Shown here: in pieces, positions 10,780-14,841 of the stretch
Layout: every line of letters begins with the position of its first letter
Numbering within the stretch: the first letter of the stretch is position 1
Assembly (NCBI GenBank): GCA_036939975.1
Contig: JALLPB010000539.1
Location: 1-14,841, forward strand
Origin: Cyclostephanos tholiformis
Lineage: Eukaryota; Bacillariophyta; Thalassiosirophyceae; Thalassiosirales; Thalassiosiraceae
Reading direction: 5' to 3'
DNA: 14,841 nt
Program-made: the position numbers and the translations under genes
The notes under the pieces: generated by a model
Seen by the model: only the letters and a program-made list of their open reading frames with translations
What the model was told of the DNA's origin: nothing
The model's database searches: none

Positions 10780-11075
10780 CCAACAACCCAACCCTCCAAC
10801 CACATGCAACCCTAATCATTGGGGCAGATATGTGCAACCCTAACTATCGGGGCGATGCATGAAACCCTAATTATTGGGGCAAAAAGAGATACACTTGTAG
10901 CCACTGGGCCATGAATGCTTGGTTTAAAACCCTAACTATCAGGGCAAAAAAGAAATGCTTGTGGCCACTGGGCCACACATGCCTGGTTTGAACGTACAGG
11001 ATTTGAACCTGCGACCTGCGACCACCATAGCCTGCCATACCCATCCTACATTCTGCCACTATGCCATGTACTCAC
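10780..11075 (-). mobile_element. tRNA-related SINE-like element with repeated A boxes
   Basis: Read on the minus strand, the head has an RNA polymerase III A box TGGCATAGTGG (11056-11066) and, 46 bases on, a B box GGTTCAAATCC (10999-11009). Both match tRNA internal-promoter consensus, but the seven bases flanking each side do not pair into an acceptor stem, so this is tRNA-derived rather than a tRNA. Downstream are two further exact A-box matches TGGCCCAGTGG (10965-10975 and 10901-10911) within a duplicated unit of about 65 bp (10862-10926 and 10927-10989). The tail then repeats a roughly 20-base unit of the form TGCCCCAATNATTAGGGTTT four times. A microduplication CTGCGAC/CTGCGAC lies beside the B box. 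The exact ends are uncertain. Confidence 0.7.
10808..10989 (-). repeat. Tandem tail repeats of the SINE-like element
   Basis: On the plus strand four copies of a unit AACCCTAAYTATYGGGGCA lie at 10808, 10835, 10862 and 10927. The last two are embedded in a longer duplicated unit of about 65 bp, which also carries CCACTGGGCCA and ends GGTTT. The CCCTAA core resembles the TTAGGG-type telomere unit, but spacing and flanks show it is part of the element's tail and not telomeric. Confidence 0.7.
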
Positions 11076-11214
11076 GTATCACATAGTTTTTTGTATTTAA
11101 AAAATAACTCTAAATTGTTGTGATTAACCCATATGGTTTTGTTTGACCAACAATGGAAAGAAATCCCTTGACAAATAATTGCAACTGTAGGCAAGGTACC
11201 ACCTGCAAATCATT

Positions 11215-11287
11215 TCTTATTATCTGCCACTGCATTTCTGGCCGTCATCCATCGAAGAAAAGTTAGAAAAAAACTTAAGGTTTCTAG
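11215..11287 (+). repeat. Direct repeat, right copy
   Basis: This begins CTTATTATCTGCC and contains CATTTCTGGCCGTCATCCAT. It aligns with the copy at 10719-10775 but is more expanded after CATCCAT. It lies directly before the plus-strand SINE-like head, so it may mark the boundary of that insertion or of a shared older repeat. Confidence 0.45.
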
Positions 11288-11299
11288 ATAGAAAAAGCC

Positions 11300-11450
11300 A
11301 GGTAAGTTCATGGTGGAGTGGTAGGAAGGTAAGTAGGCTATGGAGGCTACAGTGGTAGCAAGTTTGATGCCCAGGGATCGAAGCCCTTGGTGGGCCAGAA
11401 TGGAAATATTTTTTTGCCCCAATAACTTGGGTTGCATATGGCACCCCAAT
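11300..11450 (+). mobile_element. Second tRNA-related SINE-like element, opposite orientation
   Basis: An A box TGGTGGAGTGG lies at 11311-11321 and a diverged B box GGATCGAAGCC at about 11375-11385, within a short stem GGG..CCC. The spacing of about 53 bases fits a tRNA with a long variable arm. A T run then leads into TTGCCCCAATAACTTGGGTTGC (about 11415-11436), the same tail motif found in four copies in the element at 10780-11075. The two elements therefore belong to one family and lie head to head. This copy is shorter and has only about two tail units. Confidence 0.6.
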
Positions 11451-11489
11451 ACTACTATCTCACTTATAACAATTGATGTCAGGACCTAT

Positions 11490-11533
11490 CTAAGGGTTAA
11501 CTAAGGGTTAGCTAAGGCTAGCTTAGGGCTAGG
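11490..11533. repeat. Short CTAAGGGTTA-type repeat
   Basis: CTAAGGGTTA occurs twice with one extra base between (11490 and 11501). The degenerate copies GCTAAGGCTA and GCTTAGGGCTA follow directly. The stretch is partly self-complementary (GTTAACTAA, TAGCTAAGGCTAGCTTA). It lies between the SINE-like pair and the transposase remnant, so it may be an old element terminus. It is too short and irregular to call telomeric. Confidence 0.45.
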
Positions 11534-11676
11534 AATTACCTGCCGTTGGTCCAAAAATCACAAAAGTTCTCCATAGTCACTGCTTCCACTGGCTTTGATG
11601 CCCTCCCCTGCTGCCGCTGATTGCCAGGAGATGTCACCCTTTCACCCAACATTGGTATACTACCTTCCCTCATTGG

Positions 11677-12139
11677 ATGTTCAAACTATCAATCATATTG
11701 GCTGTGGAGACTGGTAACCCAGCAATTCCAGCTGGAGAAATTGGCTTGGTGAGTAATCCTCATGTTTGGAAATGAGTTACCACTGAACCCGGGACATCTG
11801 CTGAGGCCTATCATGTATATGTGTAGCACGTGCTCAACACTTACAATGCAATCAAGAATCCGGCTCTTTGCTGGACTCTCATACACGACAATCTAACGTT
11901 GCATCATGCACCAGAGATGTAAGGCCATGAGGGACCATGGGCACCACGTTGTTTGCCGTCCACCATACTGTCTGCAGGATGGGCCGGTGGAATATGCAAT
12001 CAACCAGGTTTGCATAAATCTTGTCAAACACTGGTCAGAGGTCAAGGATTTAGAGATGATGAAAAGAATCATCAAGCAAATCATCAATGAAGACATCCAT
12101 TCTATGGATGAAACATTTCTACATTGTGGCTACATTTAG
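11677..12139 (+). pseudogene. DDE transposase remnant (IS630/Tc1/mariner superfamily), C-terminal half
   Basis: The reading LSIILAVETGNP then EPGTSAEAYHVYV then WTLIHDNLTLHH, continuing as HHVVCRPPYCLQDGPVEYAINQ and ending in DETFLHCGYI, matches the catalytic half of DDE_3-type transposases. The DN of HDN and the E of GPVEY fit the second catalytic Asp and the catalytic Glu, about 34 residues apart. The frame is interrupted by TGA at 11773-11775 and TAG at 11824-11826. It then needs a one-base shift near 11917-11920, after which it is open to the stop at 12137-12139. The N-terminal DNA-binding part and first Asp are not recognisable upstream. This is a dead fossil; it faces the minus-strand remnants to its right. 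Confidence 0.85.
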
Positions 12140-12236
12140 AATTAATGAAATATTTGAATAAAAATAACTAGAATGTTATAAGTAATTCATTACAAAAATA
12201 CTAATTCAATAATATGAAATAAATAGTAATCAGCCA

Positions 12237-12461
12237 TTACACATGAGCATGCAACTTCTCTGCCTGAAGTGAAGTCTTTCCAACCTCTTGGGACATGCCC
12301 TTGGAGATGCTGCCATGGTCAATGGCACTCTGAACAAGTGTCTGAGAGACGTTCTTTGAGCTGCTGCTGAGGTTATTCAGCACAGCCCATGCTGCTTGTT
12401 GGGTTGCAGGTGAGCCATTGACCATAAAGCCAGAGACTTGATGCACAGTGCATGCATTAAA
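12237..12461 (-). other. Open frame continuing past the TAA of the cysteine-rich gene
   Basis: After the TAA at 12462-12464 the same reading frame is open for 74 codons to a stop at 12237-12239, with a protein-like composition (ATQQAAWAVLNNLSSSSKNV and QSAIDHGSISKGMSQEVGK). Either the TAA is a later nonsense mutation and this was the real C-terminus, or the openness is chance in untranslated sequence. Confidence 0.3.
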
Positions 12462-13510
12462 TTAATTGCGGCTTGTGGTTGGGTTTGCCTGCTTCCTCTT
12501 GAGGGATGGCTTCAAGGGCAACTTGCGGCTGTTATACTCATCATTTTCCTCCTCATCCTCATTGTCATCCTTCCTAGAAAAATCAATAATGATTTAAATG
12601 AGATGATAGTGGTTAGTAATGTAATCGGCATGCAAAAAATAAACAAACACTCACATGAGGCTGTTTTGATAATGTCTCTTCCCCTTCTTCCTCAAATTTG
12701 CATTTAGAACTCCCAAACATCCCCCCCTGTTCCCTGAAGCTTCATGGAGAGAGGAAAATGCTGCTGGAGGGAGTGCAGCTCTTCCTGGCTTGGCATCTGC
12801 ATTCACAACAAATGTCCAGATGCAGCAGATCAAGCTCAACAGAAGCTTAAAACCTTCAGAAACAGAGCTAGCAATCATTGTCCCCAAGTTCTTCATCGAG
12901 CACTGATCCATGTTTGGGATGTACTTGTGGGCCTTCAGCTCATGCAGGCATAGCTTCTTGTTGGCCATGGCTTGGATGTTCTTCTCCAAAAATATGCCGG
13001 TCTGGCATTGACACTTGCAGGACCTGCAGTTGGGGATGGCCTCGCCATGCTTCTTGTAGTCATTGCAAGTTGATGACAGGACATCCCCACAATACATATG
13101 CATTGTGGGGCAGCAGCAGGCATACTTTTGCTGGGGGAGCCTGGTGCGCCGAGGCTTCTTTCTGCTCCTGCTCTTGAAATCAGACATGCTCTTGTCAAAC
13201 ATGGCATTGAACACCGCCTTCTGCCTCCGCAAATCATTGATGGCAAAGATACCCATGACCATCCCCTTGCATTCGCGTAAGAGACAATCGAAATCAGCAA
13301 CCTGAGAAATATCAAACAAAAGATGTGATAAAGCAGCATGTGGTTAGATATCATGCCAACAAAACAAAACAAAACAAAACAAAAAAACATACCTTGCTCT
13401 TGTCATATCAAAAGATAACAGGGGTGTCTTTGCAGAAATCCTCATTGTTTTTTGTTGCTGAATGCTGAGCTTTGTTGCATTGTTCTGAGATCAGCAGATG
13501 GCTTCTGCGA
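12462..13510 (-). pseudogene. Spliced cysteine-rich protein of unknown family, probably degenerate
   Basis: A long minus-strand exon (12655-13301, about 215 codons) is flanked by good splice signals. Upstream, an exon ending at 13393 joins across a 91-bp intron; downstream, exon 12462-12573 joins across an 81-bp intron with matching phase. Visible features are a basic patch SRSRKKPRRTR, then a cysteine cluster (CCC-x5-MYC, later NCRSCKCQC), a hydrophobic stretch LLLSLICCIWTFVV, and an acidic then basic C-terminus (DDNEDEEENDE, KPSLKRK). The 5' exon has an in-frame TGA at 13408-13410, so as read the gene is broken. The same frame also stays open for about 74 codons after the terminal TAA. I do not recognise the family. 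The basic patch plus clustered cysteines suggest nucleic-acid or metal binding, which is only a guess. The neighbouring transposase fossil suggests a mobile-element gene. Confidence 0.5.
13358..13388. repeat. (AAAAC)n microsatellite
   Basis: Four to five CAAAA units are followed by a seven-base A run. It lies within the 91-bp first visible intron of the minus-strand cysteine-rich gene, close to that intron's donor site. Confidence 0.85.
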
Positions 13511-13587
13511 GGTTGATTTCCATCAAAAAAATGTACATGTTGCTAATTTGACCAAGAAACAGTTGTAATTTATTTAGTTTGTCCAAA

Positions 13588-13776
13588 TTATTCATATTCA
13601 GAAATATGTTTTTCTCTGTTTTTTATGTTTTATTGAATCACAGAAAAACAGTAACAATCAATTATGCCTGATCATATTATTCATGTTCTGAAATATTTGT
13701 TCGTTTTTATTAAATGACAGAAAAACAGTAAGAATCAATTGTGCCTGATCATATTATTCATGTTTTGAAATATTTG
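13588..13776. repeat. 77-bp tandem repeat, about 2.5 copies
   Basis: The string ACAGAAAAACAGTAAxAATC recurs at 13640 and 13717, exactly 77 bases apart. TTATTCATRTTYWGAAATAT occurs near 13588, 13677 and 13754 (spacings 89 and 77). The block is AT-rich and lies between two coding remnants, so it may be untranslated or sub-terminal sequence of a mobile element. Confidence 0.8.
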
Positions 13777-13858
13777 TAAGTTCGTTAATTTGATCTATTC
13801 TTATCTGGTAATATTGCAGTGTTGAAATTTCCATTGCTAATCCTAACATTATCTTTTT

Positions 13859-14077
13859 TTACTCATCTTTGTCTTCATCATCACTGTCAAAATCCAATTC
13901 AAATTCTTTGTCTCCACATTCACTTTTCGCTTTTTCATTGGACGGATCATTATCTCCATCGTCCTCCTCATTGTTGTCCTCGATCGTGAAGTCTACATGC
14001 AAACTCTTTGTTGGGGCATTTGCTCGATCAACAAAGTTAGCCTCCCACCTTATTAACTGGTTCAAGATTGAAGACAT
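13859..14077 (-). CDS. Short acidic ORF of unknown function
   Basis: An ATG-started frame of 72 residues begins MSSILNQLIRWEANFVDRAN and ends in a highly acidic tail (EDNNEEDDGDNDPSNEK, then ELDFDSDDEDKDE). The frame is open a little further upstream to a TAA without another ATG. The first 30 residues could form an amphipathic helix. It lies between two larger minus-strand remnants in the same orientation. It may be a separate small gene or the last exon of a spliced gene. I do not recognise a family, and a chance ORF is not excluded. Confidence 0.35.
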   Translation of the reverse strand: MSSILNQLIRWEANFVDRANAPTKSLHVDFTIEDNNEEDDGDNDPSNEKAKSECGDKEFELDFDSDDEDKDE

Positions 14078-14214
14078 TGAGGTTGAGGGAATTGAGGGGG
14101 AAGCCCCTTAAAGTTGGCTGAGCCACAAGGCTAAATTATGTTACACTATTTTGTTACACATTGAATAGTATGTTACTAATGTGTAAATTATGAACTACCT
14201 ATATAAAATTTTTG

Positions 14215-14840
14215 CTAATACTCCTCAGAATCATCTGAAGAGTTGCTATCCTCCGTCTGGTTCTCCTTGCTCACTCTGCTGCTTGCCTGCTCCTTCTGGC
14301 GGTGGCTTCCGCCGAAGTCACGCTTCTTGCCACGATGCATGCTGGGGCTTGGGGTGGTTCCCTGGGTGCTCACGATTTCATAAATCTCAAGCAGATGGGT
14401 CTTGGTGGCCTTCTTCATTGCTGTCTTCCTCTGTTCCGCCAGCTGGGCCTTGACTTGGATGATTGTATAGTATTGGTGGTGCCTGGCCCATGCTTGTCGG
14501 TGATGGGTGTGATGGGAGGCGGTGCCTGGTACGGCATTGCCGTCGTCTTGATGGTGCCGGTGCACTGCTTCTTCAGATGGATCTCCTGGGGTTTCCCCAA
14601 GAAGAGTCAATTAACATCCGCTTCGATCTTGTTGCACGAGATTGCTTGCGTGACCTTGTCATAGAATCATACTTGGACGTGAGAGTCCGAGTACTTCATT
14701 CCCATGATGGAGCAAAGATGCTCCATCGAGAAGAGGAAGCCGTCAACTGGGCGGCTCCACCTGATGGTGTAGCCATCATTGGACAGCGTTGCGGCATACC
14801 CCCCCATTGCAGGGAGTAAGCCGCTGACAAAGAAGGACAC
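14215..14840 (-). pseudogene. C-terminal part of a broken protein of unknown family, cut by the window edge
   Basis: Entering from the right edge, the minus strand reads a protein-like frame (DGYTIRWSRPVDGFLFSMEH, then KPQEIHLKKQCTG and YQAPPPITPITDKHGPG). It is interrupted by TGA at 14667-14669 and again at 14607-14609. Near 14455-14470 the sense moves by one frame into VKAQLAEQRKTAMKKATKTH. This continues as a charged, Ser/Asp-rich tail ending SNSSDDSEEY before the stop at 14215-14217. The continuity of style across the breaks argues for a decayed gene rather than chance ORFs. Plus-strand open frames over the same bases look like shadows. The N-terminal part lies outside the window. Function unknown. 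Confidence 0.5.
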
Positions 14841-14841
14841 G

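Noticed and set aside
10990..11075. Possible genuine tRNA gene on the minus strand
   Set aside because: A and B boxes are good, but the 5' and 3' flanks do not pair as an acceptor stem and no anticodon stem could be placed, so a tRNA-derived SINE head fits better.
10808..11533. Interstitial telomere sequence suggested by CCCTAA/TTAGGG-like units
   Set aside because: Units are spaced by about 20-65 bp inside a SINE-like tail or are degenerate; there is no head-to-tail hexamer array.
12878..13390. Open frames on the plus strand and in a second minus frame over the cysteine-rich exon
   Set aside because: They are shadows of the 215-codon exon, biased toward Ser/Cys or Arg/Pro, and have no splice partners.
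14302..14819. Overlapping plus-strand open frames at the right end
   Set aside because: They lie opposite the minus-strand remnant; the longest starts at TTG, and the minus-strand reading has the more protein-like composition across its breaks.
1..14841. CRISPR array, prokaryotic operon or phage
   Set aside because: Spliced eukaryotic genes throughout the left half, no regular repeat-spacer array and no phage-type genes.

Overview
The window looks like nuclear DNA of a photosynthetic stramenopile, most probably a diatom or close relative. The genes carry short GT-AG introns (73-204 bp, mostly with GTGAG-type donors) and encode clearly eukaryotic proteins. One small gene ends in a six-cysteine CCPT signature that I associate with diatom/ochrophyte proteins. 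All stop codons read as in the standard code. The taxon is an inference and was not searched.

The left half (about 460-8830) is a compact four-gene block. It holds a complete eight-exon ATP-dependent 5-oxoprolinase (463-5060, +, 1310 aa), then a convergent two-exon TRAPPC1/Bet5 subunit (5255-5879, -, 180 aa). A roughly 300 bp head-to-head promoter region separates that from a two-exon single-pass membrane protein with a C-terminal cysteine domain (6177-6758, +, 125 aa). Last is a two-exon RRM protein with a long Pro/Ser/Tyr/Gly-rich N-terminal region containing a 126-bp coding minisatellite (7154-8831, -, 534 aa). These look like unrelated housekeeping genes: glutathione-cycle metabolism, vesicle tethering, an unknown membrane protein and RNA binding. 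All four were reconstructed by joining exons in phase.

The middle (about 8832-10780) has no gene that I can support. From about 10720 to 11535 it becomes repeat DNA. Two tRNA-related SINE-like elements lie head to head with RNA polymerase III A/B boxes, joined by a shared tail motif and a diverged flanking direct repeat.

The right part (about 11670-14841) is decayed mobile-element-like DNA. It contains a + strand fossil of a DDE transposase (IS630/Tc1/mariner superfamily) with two stops and a frameshift. Facing it are three minus-strand coding remnants of unknown family: a spliced cysteine-rich protein with an in-frame TGA, a short acidic ORF, and the C-terminal part of a larger broken protein running off the window. 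If they belong together, this is the best candidate for an undescribed multi-ORF element.
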